64,000 bases of DNA, from the NCBI RefSeq assembly GCF_900112615.1, contig NZ_FOMK01000001.1, positions 2,046,001 to 2,110,000 of the forward strand. Reading direction: 5' to 3'. This document shows positions 17,244 through 25,343 of this stretch, piece by piece (the first letter of the stretch is position 1; each line of letters opens with the position of its first letter). The position numbers were made by a program, and so were the translations under genes. Source of the stretch: Chitinophaga sp. CF118 (GTDB lineage Bacteria > Bacteroidota > Bacteroidia > Chitinophagales > Chitinophagaceae). Below the pieces are notes generated by a model, which was not told the DNA's origin, did not search any database, and worked only from the letters and a program-made list of their open reading frames with translations.

Positions 17244-17462
17244 ATGAGCGTGATCATTATTCTACTGGGAGCCAGCCTTATGGTGGCATTGTTTTTCCTC
17301 GCAGCATTTATATGGTCTGTAAAAAATGGCCAGTTTGAAGATAGTTTTTCCCCTGCACACCGTGTGCTTTTTGACAATCCACAAACACCCAATGTACATA
17401 TCTGCAAATCACAAAAGCAGTGCAGTAACAAGAACTGCAAATCTGCTATTTGCAAAAACTAG
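17244..17462 (+). CDS. ccoS: cbb3-type cytochrome oxidase assembly protein CcoS
   Basis: This is a 72-residue protein with one N-terminal membrane helix ('MSVIIILLGASLMVALFFLAAFIWSVKNGQFED'). The WSVKNGQFED segment just after the helix is the CcoS hallmark. The tail carries four cysteines ('ICKSQKQCSNKNCKSAICKN'), which is unusual because CcoS tails are normally short and acidic. These could bind a metal. CcoS is needed for maturation of the CcoN cofactors. It sits between ccoI and ccoNO. Confidence 0.88.
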   Translation: MSVIIILLGASLMVALFFLAAFIWSVKNGQFEDSFSPAHRVLFDNPQTPNVHICKSQKQCSNKNCKSAICKN

Positions 17463-17498
17463 CATCCTCCTACATTATCAACTAGTAATTGAATATAT

Positions 17499-19610
17499 AT
17501 GCCTCTTGAAAAATTCTCGTACGACAATCGTACTGTAAAATGGTTTGCATATGCATGTATTGGCTGGGGCCTGATAGGCATGCTGGCAGGACTCTGGGCT
17601 GCACTTGCATTAGTGTGGCCGGATATAAATCTTGGTTATGCACCTACAACTTTTGGTAGGGTGAGGCCCGTACACACCAACGCTGTAATCTTTGCCTTTG
17701 TGGGCAATGGTATCTTCATGGGAGTGTACTACTCACTACAACGCCTGTGCAAAGCACGCATGTTCAGTGATGTATTAAGTAAAATCCATTTCTGGGGATG
17801 GCAAGCCATTATCGCCTGCGGCGCTGTTACCCTGCTGATGGGATGTACTACCGGTAAAGAATATGCAGAACTGGAATGGCCTATCGACATCGCTATTACT
17901 CTGGTATGGGTAGTATTCGGTGCCAATATGCTGGGAACTATTCTTCGCCGGCGTGAAGCGCATCTGTATGTAGCTATCTGGTTTTACATCGGTACCTGGG
18001 TAGCCGTTGCAATGCTACATATTGTGAACTCTTTTGAAATGCCGCTGTCTTTTATGAAAAGCTACTCCTGGTATGCAGGGGTGCAGGATGCGCTGGTACA
18101 ATGGTGGTATGGACACAATGCGGTAGCATTCTTCCTGACCACACCCTACCTGGGACTTATGTATTACTTTGTTCCCAAAGCGGCGAACAGACCCGTATAT
18201 TCTTACCGCTGGTCTATCATTCATTTCTGGGCACTCATTTTTATTTATATATGGGCAGGGCCGCATCACTTATTATATACTGCATTACCTGAATGGGCAC
18301 AATCCTTAGGTACTGTATTCTCCATTATGCTGATCTTTCCTTCCTGGGGTGGTATGCTGAATGGGTTATTAACACTACGTGGTGCATGGGATCGCGTAAG
18401 GGAAGATGCTATCCTGAAATTTTTCGTAGTGGCGCTCACCTGCTATGGTATGGCCACTTTCGAAGGACCAATGTTATCTCTTAAAAATGTAAATGCAATC
18501 AGCCATTATACTGACTGGACTATTGCACATGTGCATGTGGGTGCATTGGGATGGAACGGGTTCCTGACTTTTGGTATTCTCTACTGGATGCTGCCACGTA
18601 TTTTCAGCACCAGTTTATACTCTAAAAAATGGGCGAATACACACTTCTGGTTAGGTACGCTGGGTATTATTTTTTATGTGATTCCGCTTTACTGGGCAGC
18701 ATTTACACAGAGTATGATGTGGAAACAGTTTACTCCGGAAGGACAGTTAAAATTTCAGTTCCTTGAAACCGTAAATACCATAGTGCCAATGTATGCATTA
18801 CGTGCATTGGGAGGTACATTATACATTTCCGGTGTGATCCTGATGATCGTGAATCTCACAAAAACAGTACGCCGCGGAGTATTTGTACCAAATGAACCTG
18901 CTGAAGCAGCCCCCCTACCAAAAGTAATTGTTACTCATGGTAAAACACACTGGCATAACTGGATAGAACGCCGGCCTATACAATTGGCGGTATTCAGCCT
19001 GATAGTAGTGGGAATCGGGGGTATTCTTGAACTGATACCAACGTTCCTGATTAGAAGTAACATCCCTACTATTACCAGCGTAAAACCATATACACCGCTG
19101 GAACTGCATGGTCGTGATATTTATATCCGTGAAGGCTGTTATACCTGTCATTCCCAGATGATCCGTCCTTTCCGTGATGAGGTGGCCCGTTATGGAGAAT
19201 ATTCCAAAGCGGGCGAGTTTATATATGATCATCCATTCCAGTGGGGATCTAAACGCACCGGACCAGATCTGGCCAGGTTAGGAGGCAAGTATCCAAACTC
19301 ATGGCACTACAATCACATGATAGACCCTACTTCTATGTCACCCGGATCTATCATGCCACAATATCCGTGGTTATTTAACGATAAAATCGACAAAGCATTA
19401 ACGCCAGCCATGATCAACGTGATGCGCAAACTGGGTGTGCCTTATACCCCTGGTTACGAAAAACAGGCCAATGCTGATATGGAAAAACAGGCACAGGAAA
19501 TAACAGTTTCCCTGCAAAAAGATAAGTTGCCTATTCAGTCAGATCGGGAAATTGTTGCGCTCATTGCTTATTTGCAACGTCTGGGAAAAGATATTAAAGC
19601 CACCCATTAA
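17499..19610 (+). CDS. ccoNO: Fused cbb3-type cytochrome c oxidase subunits I and II (CcoN-CcoO)
   Basis: This is a 703-residue fusion. The CcoN part (about 1-460) is polytopic and carries the heme and CuB histidines in 'VRPVHTNAVIFAFVGNG', 'WWYGHNAVAFFLTTP', 'GPHHLLYTALPEW' and 'IAHVHVGALGWNGF'. The CcoO part begins with the membrane helix 'IQLAVFSLIVVGIGGILELIPTF'. It has one c-type heme site, 'REGCYTCHSQMIRPFRDE' (near residue 547), and the partner methionine region 'DPTSMSPGSIMPQYPWL'. Fusion of CcoN and CcoO is usual in Bacteroidota. The enzyme reduces oxygen with high affinity using cytochrome c electrons and pumps protons. ccoQ and ccoP follow within 210 bp. Confidence 0.96.
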   Translation: MPLEKFSYDNRTVKWFAYACIGWGLIGMLAGLWAALALVWPDINLGYAPTTFGRVRPVHTNAVIFAFVGNGIFMGVYYSLQRLCKARMFSDVLSKIHFWGWQAIIACGAVTLLMGCTTGKEYAELEWPIDIAITLVWVVFGANMLGTILRRREAHLYVAIWFYIGTWVAVAMLHIVNSFEMPLSFMKSYSWYAGVQDALVQWWYGHNAVAFFLTTPYLGLMYYFVPKAANRPVYSYRWSIIHFWALIFIYIWAGPHHLLYTALPEWAQSLGTVFSIMLIFPSWGGMLNGLLTLRGAWDRVREDAILKFFVVALTCYGMATFEGPMLSLKNVNAISHYTDWTIAHVHVGALGWNGFLTFGILYWMLPRIFSTSLYSKKWANTHFWLGTLGIIFYVIPLYWAAFTQSMMWKQFTPEGQLKFQFLETVNTIVPMYALRALGGTLYISGVILMIVNLTKTVRRGVFVPNEPAEAAPLPKVIVTHGKTHWHNWIERRPIQLAVFSLIVVGIGGILELIPTFLIRSNIPTITSVKPYTPLELHGRDIYIREGCYTCHSQMIRPFRDEVARYGEYSKAGEFIYDHPFQWGSKRTGPDLARLGGKYPNSWHYNHMIDPTSMSPGSIMPQYPWLFNDKIDKALTPAMINVMRKLGVPYTPGYEKQANADMEKQAQEITVSLQKDKLPIQSDREIVALIAYLQRLGKDIKATH

Positions 19611-19622
19611 ATTATACTACTT

Positions 19623-19796
19623 ATGAAGTTCGTCAACTACCTGGAAACAATTACCGGTGTGAGCGTATATCCGTTGTCCTCACTGATAATCTTTACCATC
19701 TTCTTTACAGTAGCCACTATTTGGGCTCTTAAAGCAGATAAAAGCATGATAGATCATATCAGTCATATCCCACTGGATGGAGAAGAAGAAGCGTAA
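19623..19796 (+). CDS. ccoQ: CcoQ-like small subunit of cbb3 oxidase
   Basis: This 57-residue protein has a single membrane helix ('YPLSSLIIFTIFFTVATIWALKADKSM') and an acidic C-terminus ending in EEEA. It lies 12 bp after ccoNO and 19 bp before ccoP, the normal place of ccoQ/fixQ. CcoQ stabilises the association of CcoP with the core. Sequence identity in this family is low, so the call rests on size, topology and position. Confidence 0.8.
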   Translation: MKFVNYLETITGVSVYPLSSLIIFTIFFTVATIWALKADKSMIDHISHIPLDGEEEA

Positions 19797-19815
19797 TAAT
19801 CTAACTGCAACAAAT

Positions 19816-20892
19816 ATGAATAAGAAACTAATCAATATATCTGTATTTATGCTCTGCCTGTTAAGCAGCCTTTCCGCTTCTGCGCAGGACAGACCTGAAC
19901 CTCCTTCTGAGTTAAGTAATCCTGTGGCTATCGTGCTGCTTACTGTGATAATAGGCCTCTTCATTGCCATTGCCATCCTGGGCAATGCTGTAATAGCGTC
20001 CATGGATATCTATCGCGAAAGAATGAAAAAGGCCGGAAAAACAGTATTAACCGTATTAATACTACTGGCCGCTACTCAGGTAATGGGCCAGGAAACTATG
20101 AAAAAAACAGCCATTTCCAATACGATCAATGGTTTGTCCCAAACATCCTTTTACATGTTGGTTACAGTCATTGCGTTGGAGATAAGTATTATTATCAGTT
20201 TGCTGTTCACCTTACGGATTCTGGTTGGTATTGAGCGTAAAAAACGGATCAAACCGGTAAAGACAATCGTTCCTGGTAAGCCGGCAGTTAGTTGGTTCGA
20301 CAAACTGAACGATACCCAAAGCGTAGATGATACAGCAGAAGCTGACGTGGATATGGGACATGATTATGATGGTATCCGCGAATTAAATAACCCTACACCT
20401 CCCTGGTGGAGATATGGTTTTTATTGCAGTATCGTGTTTGCTGTGATCTATATGTGGCGATTCCAGATAGTTCACTCAGCCCCATCCCAACTGGAAGAAC
20501 TGGCAATCGCAGAAAAAGAAGCCTCAGAAGAGAAAGCCGAATATTTGAAGAATGCAGCTAACAACATCGACGAGAAAAGTGTGAAGTTGTTAACAGATCC
20601 GGCAGAGCTGGCGGCGGCACAGAAATTATTCACTGCCAGTTGTGCGCCCTGTCATGGACCTCAGGGGCAGGGAGTAGTAGGACCAAACCTGACAGATGAT
20701 TACTGGTTGCATGGCGGAAAGATCAGTGATGTATTTACTACCATCAAATACGGCGTGCCGGATAAAGGAATGAAGTCCTGGAAAGACGATTTCTCTCCAC
20801 GGCAGCTTGCCCAGCTGGCTAGTTACATCAAAAGTATCCATGGTTCTAACCCTCCTAATCCAAAAGAAAAACAAGGAATACTTGAACAATGA
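19816..20892 (+). CDS. ccoP: cbb3-type cytochrome c oxidase subunit III (CcoP), single heme
   Basis: This is a 358-residue protein. The N-terminal part has a signal-like or membrane helix (to about residue 25) and two more membrane helices (about 30-60 and 110-140). 'HDYDGIRELNNPTPPWWRYGFYCSIVFAVIYMW' (about 180-215) is the conserved CcoP N-terminal domain. The C-terminal cytochrome c domain has one CxxCH, 'CAPCHGPQGQGVVGPNLTDDYW', and methionine candidates in 'PDKGMKSWKD'. Most proteobacterial CcoP proteins have two such heme domains; here the chain ends after one. ATG 19816 is chosen over the upstream in-frame start at 19777, which would overlap ccoQ. Confidence 0.92.
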   Translation: MNKKLINISVFMLCLLSSLSASAQDRPEPPSELSNPVAIVLLTVIIGLFIAIAILGNAVIASMDIYRERMKKAGKTVLTVLILLAATQVMGQETMKKTAISNTINGLSQTSFYMLVTVIALEISIIISLLFTLRILVGIERKKRIKPVKTIVPGKPAVSWFDKLNDTQSVDDTAEADVDMGHDYDGIRELNNPTPPWWRYGFYCSIVFAVIYMWRFQIVHSAPSQLEELAIAEKEASEEKAEYLKNAANNIDEKSVKLLTDPAELAAAQKLFTASCAPCHGPQGQGVVGPNLTDDYWLHGGKISDVFTTIKYGVPDKGMKSWKDDFSPRQLAQLASYIKSIHGSNPPNPKEKQGILEQ

Positions 20893-20914
20893 TCTTAGTT
20901 AAAAAGTATTTGTG

Positions 20915-22303
20915 ATGGAAGAAACAGAATCGTTCAGAGATAGTATAGCCACTGTTGATAAACAGGGGAAACGCAATTGGATCTATGCACAGAAACCTTC
21001 GGGTAAATATTATAATGCCAGGAGTATTCTAAGTTATCTGTATTTCATTGTGTTTTTTGTTGGCCCATTTATTAAAATAAATGGCCGGCCCTTGTTTTTA
21101 CTGAATGTAGTAGAGGGTAAGTTCATTCTCTTTGGGGCCATCTTCTGGCCACAGGATTTCTTCATCTTTGGACTGGCAATGGTAGCCTTTATCCTGTTCA
21201 TTGTATTGTTCACAATGGCCTTTGGCCGTCTCTTCTGTGGATGGGCATGTCCACAAACAGTATTCATGGAAATGCTTTTCCGGAAAATAGAATACTGGAT
21301 AGAAGGAAATGCCGCCGCACAGAAGTTGTTGAATAAAGCCCCCTGGAATACCGAAAAGATCAGGAAGAAAACAATTAAACATGTGCTGTTCTACGTTTTA
21401 TCCTTCCTAATTGCCAACACCTTCCTGGCGTATATCATCGGCATTGACAGCCTGATGCATATTATCAAGGGCCCAGTATCTGTACATGCCGGGGGGCTGG
21501 CAACCATGCTCATTTTCTCTGGCATTTTCTATGGCGTATTTACCTTCTTCAGAGAACAGGTATGCACCGTGATTTGTCCTTATGGCCGTTTGCAGGGAGT
21601 ATTGTTAGACAGAGATTCATTAGTGGTGGCATATGATTATGAAAGGGGTGAACCGAGAGGACATTTTAAGAAACAGGAAGAACATTCAGGAGGAGATTGT
21701 ATAGACTGTTTACAATGCGTAAAAGTGTGTCCTACAGGAATAGATATTCGTAATGGTACCCAGCTGGAATGTGTGAATTGCACTGCCTGTATTGATGCCT
21801 GTAATTTCATGATGGAAAAAACAGGCCGTCCACTACACCTCATCCGTTATGCTTCAGAGAACGGGATTGCCAACAAACAGCCTTTACATTTCAGCACCCG
21901 TTATAAAGTATACAGTCTGTTACTCATTACCATACTGTCGGCTATTTCCTGGATGCTGATCAGCAGGCAACCAGTAAGTGGTGCTGTAATGCGCACTGCA
22001 GGCATGCTGTACCAGGAAAGAGGCATGGATAGTATTACGAATCTGTACCGCATTAAACTGGTAAATAAAACAACGGGCAACATCCTGGTCTCTCTAAAAC
22101 TGGAAGACACTCCAGGCTCAATAAATCTTTTAGGCCAGCCAGTTATCCATGTAAAGGCAGAAGATCAGGGAGAGGGAACTTTCTTTGTTGTCCTGCCCCG
22201 CAAGAACATCAAAGACCGTAAAACTATCCTGCATATAGCACTATATACAGGCAATAAAAAAACCGGATCCATCAAAACCACTTTCCTGGGTCCTGTAAAA
22301 TAA
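20915..22303 (+). CDS. ccoG: Cytochrome c oxidase accessory protein CcoG (FixG/RdxA)
   Basis: This is a membrane iron-sulfur protein of about 462 residues. Several membrane helices lie in the first half, including 'FFIFGLAMVAFILFIVLFTMAF', and cysteine motifs appear in 'FCGWACPQTVFMEM' and 'VCTVICPYGRLQG'. Two 4Fe-4S ferredoxin motifs follow: 'CIDCLQCVKVCPTGID' and 'CVNCTACIDACNFMM' (about residues 265-305). A further helix and an Ig-like C-terminal domain close it. CcoG is proposed to reduce copper(II) for oxidase assembly. It lies 22 bp after ccoP; a GTG three bases before the ATG is an alternative start. Confidence 0.94.
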   Translation: MEETESFRDSIATVDKQGKRNWIYAQKPSGKYYNARSILSYLYFIVFFVGPFIKINGRPLFLLNVVEGKFILFGAIFWPQDFFIFGLAMVAFILFIVLFTMAFGRLFCGWACPQTVFMEMLFRKIEYWIEGNAAAQKLLNKAPWNTEKIRKKTIKHVLFYVLSFLIANTFLAYIIGIDSLMHIIKGPVSVHAGGLATMLIFSGIFYGVFTFFREQVCTVICPYGRLQGVLLDRDSLVVAYDYERGEPRGHFKKQEEHSGGDCIDCLQCVKVCPTGIDIRNGTQLECVNCTACIDACNFMMEKTGRPLHLIRYASENGIANKQPLHFSTRYKVYSLLLITILSAISWMLISRQPVSGAVMRTAGMLYQERGMDSITNLYRIKLVNKTTGNILVSLKLEDTPGSINLLGQPVIHVKAEDQGEGTFFVVLPRKNIKDRKTILHIALYTGNKKTGSIKTTFLGPVK

Positions 22304-22314
22304 AACACATCACT

Positions 22315-22743
22315 ATGAACTGGGGACATAAAATCATCATCGTATTTACCCTTTTCGCGGCCGGCATTCTTACTCTGGTCACCAAAAGTATGAATACCAG
22401 GCTAGACCTGGTAACACCCGATTATTACGGAGAAGAGCTGAAATATCAGCAGGTGATAGATGGCCGGAAACAGGCATTAAATCTCTCATCTCCCATTGCA
22501 ATAAGCCAGGAAGAACATACGATCACACTGGCATTCCCATCAGAGATGCAGAATATTCCTCTTACAGGGAATGTACTTTTCTACCGTGCTTCAGACTCAA
22601 GGCAGGATGTAAGCCTGTCACTGAAAAAAGGCTTGCTTATTATTGATAAAAACCGTTTGCACAAAGGCAATTACCGGATACAGTTGAAATGGCAGGCAAA
22701 CGGCAAACAATACTTTCAGGAAAACGAAATGATGGTAAACTAA
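22315..22743 (+). CDS. ccoH: FixH/CcoH family protein
   Basis: This is a 142-residue protein with one N-terminal membrane helix ('WGHKIIIVFTLFAAGILTLVTKSM') and a periplasmic beta-rich domain. The 'DLVTPDYYGEELKYQQVIDGRKQAL' segment is the family signature. FixH/CcoH is required for cbb3 oxidase assembly and stability. It starts 11 bp after ccoG. Confidence 0.88.
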   Translation: MNWGHKIIIVFTLFAAGILTLVTKSMNTRLDLVTPDYYGEELKYQQVIDGRKQALNLSSPIAISQEEHTITLAFPSEMQNIPLTGNVLFYRASDSRQDVSLSLKKGLLIIDKNRLHKGNYRIQLKWQANGKQYFQENEMMVN

Positions 22744-22750
22744 ATTGAGT

Positions 22751-23467
22751 ATGCTTTTAACATTTCTTTATGCACTGACACTTGGCTTCATTGGCTCTTT
22801 TCATTGTATTGGTATGTGTGGGCCAATAGCTTTAACGTTACCAGTACAACACCTGGATGGCAACAGGAAGATGGCCGGGATTCTGCTGTACAATTCAGGA
22901 AGGATCAGTGCATACAGCGGAATAGGTATTGCCTCCGGATGGCTCGGCAAACAATTTTATATAGGGGGGCTACAGCAATGGTTATCCATTACACTGGGAT
23001 GCGGATTGTTGCTGGTTATCATACTACAGTACGGTGGTCGCAATACCCTGTTCCATTTTAATACAGGTATCTACGGTACCCATATTAAAATAATCCTGGG
23101 CAAACTGCTCCGTAAACAACAGTTACGCACCCTCTTTTCCATTGGTTTCTTCAATGGAATGCTTCCCTGCGGACTGGTTTATTTCGCTGTAGCAGGAGCC
23201 ATAGCCACCGGCAGTATCTGGCAGGGGGCTTTGTTCATGTGTGCGTTTGGAGCCGGTACCTTGCCTGCTATGGTTACTATTACGTGGTGCAGCCAGGTTA
23301 TAACTCTCAACATGCGCAACAGATTGCGCCAATTTATACCATGCGCAGTAGGCCTTATGGCAGTACTACTGATTATGCGCGGGTTAAATCTGGGAATCCC
23401 TTATATCAGTCCTACATTATCTCCCCAGCATGGAAAAATTATCGAACACTGTTATAAATCTTCATAG
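22751..23467 (+). CDS. SafE/TauE-like membrane protein of the cbb3 maturation cluster
   Basis: This polytopic membrane protein of about 238 residues belongs to the sulfite exporter TauE/SafE-like family (DsbD-like helices). 'GFIGSFHCIGMCGPIAL' near residue 12 contains the conserved His-Cys-x-x-Met-Cys-Gly-Pro. 'FFNGMLPCGLVYFAVAGAIATGS' near 135 is the second conserved block with Pro-Cys-Gly. Proteins of this kind regularly follow ccoH in cbb3 clusters, and the two cysteine/methionine motifs hint at copper handling or thiol transfer. True sulfite export is unlikely from context. It starts 7 bp after ccoH; hemN starts right after its stop codon. Confidence 0.85.
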   Translation: MLLTFLYALTLGFIGSFHCIGMCGPIALTLPVQHLDGNRKMAGILLYNSGRISAYSGIGIASGWLGKQFYIGGLQQWLSITLGCGLLLVIILQYGGRNTLFHFNTGIYGTHIKIILGKLLRKQQLRTLFSIGFFNGMLPCGLVYFAVAGAIATGSIWQGALFMCAFGAGTLPAMVTITWCSQVITLNMRNRLRQFIPCAVGLMAVLLIMRGLNLGIPYISPTLSPQHGKIIEHCYKSS

Positions 23468-23468
23468 T

Positions 23469-24827
23469 ATGAGCCTCATTCAAAAATACAATGTTGCGGC
23501 ACCCCGCTATACGAGTTATCCTACTGTTCCCTATTGGAATAACGCCGGTTTTGAGATGGACAACTGGCAACAGCTATTAAAGCAATCATTCCGGGCATCG
23601 AACGATACAGAAGGTATCAGCATTTATATTCATCTGCCTTACTGTGAACAACTTTGTACCTATTGTGGATGCAACAAGTACATTACTGTTAATCATGCTG
23701 TGGAGGAACCTTATATCGACACGCTTCTCAAAGAATGGCGGCTATATCTCGCGCTGTTTGAAAAGCGTCCGCAGATTCGTGAGCTACATCTTGGTGGTGG
23801 CACTCCTACATTTTTTACACCCGCAAATCTACATCAGCTTGTAAGCGGTATTTTCCGGGAGGCAGATGTATTAAAAGACGCTTCCCTCAGCTTTGAAGGA
23901 CATCCGAATAATACCACTGCCGCTCATATGCAGACATTGTATGATCTGGGATTCCGACGTATGAGTCTGGGTATACAGGACTTTGATATCCGGGTACAGA
24001 AAATCATTAACCGTATTCAACCTTTTGAAACCGTAGCACATGTGATGAATGAGGCAAGAGCAATCGGTTATACTTCCATCAACTTTGACCTTGTATACGG
24101 ATTACCGTTGCAGACAGCAGCAAGTGTAACAGATACCATTAATCAGGTAATGCAGCTACAGCCGGACAGGATCTCCTTTTACAGTTATGCGCATGTGCCC
24201 TGGGTGAAAGGAGTAGGACAGCGCCGGTATTCAGAAGCAGACTTACCGAAAGATGAAGAAAAGCGCGCGCTATATGATCTTGGTAAAGCAATGTTTGCAG
24301 CAAACAGTTACACAGAGATAGGAATGGATCATTTTGCCCTACCGGAAGATCCGCTTTATGAAACCTTTATCCGGGGAACATTACACCGCAATTTTATGGG
24401 TTATACGGATCATCATACCTCCGTGATGATAGGATTAGGTTCCTCTTCGATAGGGGATAGCTGGTATGCCTATGCACAAAATGAAAAACAGATTGCTGCC
24501 TGGCAACAATTGGTGAATCGCGGACAGTTTCCAGTAGTACGTGGTCATATACTAAGCCAGGAAGACCTCCTGTTACGGCGCCATATTCATGCACTCATGT
24601 GTAGTTTTGAAACTACCTGGAATAAGGCTGATACCCAATGTGACGCTATTGTAGAGGGCTTGCAGCGCTTACAGGAACTTGAAAAAGACGGGCTTGTGAT
24701 TATACATCCAAAGAAAGTCTCTGTAACAGAGAAAGGGCGTCCGTTTATACGGAACATTTGTATGGCATTTGATGCTCGCTTATGGCAACAATTACCACAA
24801 TCGCAACTCTTCAGTAATGCGATCTAG
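23469..24827 (+). CDS. hemN: Oxygen-independent coproporphyrinogen III oxidase
   Basis: This is a radical SAM enzyme of about 452 residues. The cluster motif is 'YIHLPYCEQLCTYCGCNK' (CxxxCxxC near residue 60). It continues with 'HLGGGTPTFFTP', 'SFEGHPNNTT' and the HemN C-terminal domain. It converts coproporphyrinogen III to protoporphyrinogen IX without oxygen, so heme for the cbb3 oxidase can be made under low oxygen. The frame stays open from 23430, but ATG 23469 directly after the upstream stop codon matches the family N-terminus ('LIQKYNVAAPRYTSYPTVP'). It is the last gene of the oxygen-limited respiration island. Confidence 0.95.
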   Translation: MSLIQKYNVAAPRYTSYPTVPYWNNAGFEMDNWQQLLKQSFRASNDTEGISIYIHLPYCEQLCTYCGCNKYITVNHAVEEPYIDTLLKEWRLYLALFEKRPQIRELHLGGGTPTFFTPANLHQLVSGIFREADVLKDASLSFEGHPNNTTAAHMQTLYDLGFRRMSLGIQDFDIRVQKIINRIQPFETVAHVMNEARAIGYTSINFDLVYGLPLQTAASVTDTINQVMQLQPDRISFYSYAHVPWVKGVGQRRYSEADLPKDEEKRALYDLGKAMFAANSYTEIGMDHFALPEDPLYETFIRGTLHRNFMGYTDHHTSVMIGLGSSSIGDSWYAYAQNEKQIAAWQQLVNRGQFPVVRGHILSQEDLLLRRHIHALMCSFETTWNKADTQCDAIVEGLQRLQELEKDGLVIIHPKKVSVTEKGRPFIRNICMAFDARLWQQLPQSQLFSNAI

Positions 24828-24950
24828 TATATTCTCTTCATTCTTACCGCTTTATGTTCCTATAAAATCAAGAGTATTCAAAAAGAGAAAAACTTTTTCC
24901 AGAAAATGGACTTCAAAAACGGAAGCGGATTACAAAAATGATGATTTCTC

Positions 24951-24958
24951 TATTTTTG
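24951..24958 (+). promoter_or_regulatory. -7 promoter box (TATTTTTG) for the tiny gene
   Basis: This is an exact TAnnTTTG match followed by CG, 43 nt before the ATG at 25001. No clear -33 element is seen. Confidence 0.45.
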
Positions 24959-25000
24959 CGTTCTACTTCATATGGAAATAAAAATGTGTAGATAGGAGGC

Positions 25001-25072
25001 ATGATGAGAGGTGATAATAAAAAAGCAAATTGGCGGAAACTCTTGCGGGGAAAGGATTCTAACGGGCATTAA
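25001..25072 (+). CDS. Tiny basic peptide gene (22-23 codons) with Shine-Dalgarno
   Basis: This ORF of 23 codons encodes MMRGDNKKANWRKLLRGKD plus SNGH, strongly basic. AGGAGG at 24994-24999 precedes it, 4 nt before the second ATG (25004), which is the likelier start. A promoter box lies at 24951 and a hairpin terminator at 25074-25103 starts one base after the stop codon, so all parts of an independent gene are present. I do not recognise the product. The N-terminal RGD-KK pattern is faintly like the small ribosomal protein bTHX, but the rest does not match. It could instead be a leader peptide or a small RNA of about 140 nt that happens to hold an ORF. Confidence 0.45.
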   Translation: MMRGDNKKANWRKLLRGKDSNGH

Positions 25073-25073
25073 A

Positions 25074-25103
25074 AAAGTCTGACCGTGTTTACAATCAGAC
25101 TTT
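25074..25103 (+). terminator. Rho-independent terminator after the tiny gene
   Basis: This is a 9-bp perfect stem AAAGTCTGA/TCAGACTTT with a 12-nt loop, followed by CTTGTT. Its left arm begins directly after the tiny ORF stop codon. Confidence 0.7.
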
Positions 25104-25343
25104 CTTGTTATGTGAATGGGTTAGTAAGTACAGGAAACATAAATTCCCTACACAATATTAAAAAGAATTTCATCACAAAAGAAAAAAAATGCAAACTTTT
25201 TTATTCACACCAGTAAAAAAATTGTGGATAACAACCATTACTACAACGAGTGATTACTTTATTTCTTCTTCAGAACAAACCAGAACCTTCAATTAATTAT
25301 TCCGGATTCTCTACTACCTTTACACCACTAAACAGTACACTAC

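Larger units (their letters stand above)
24828..25343. other. Intergenic region with a tiny transcription unit
   Basis: Between hemN and the lpxD-like gene lie about 515 bp, AT-rich. The only organised signals I see are the promoter box, tiny ORF and terminator at 24951-25103, listed separately. A possible -7 box for the lpxD-like gene (TACCTTTA, one mismatch) lies at 25315-25322. Confidence 0.6.
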
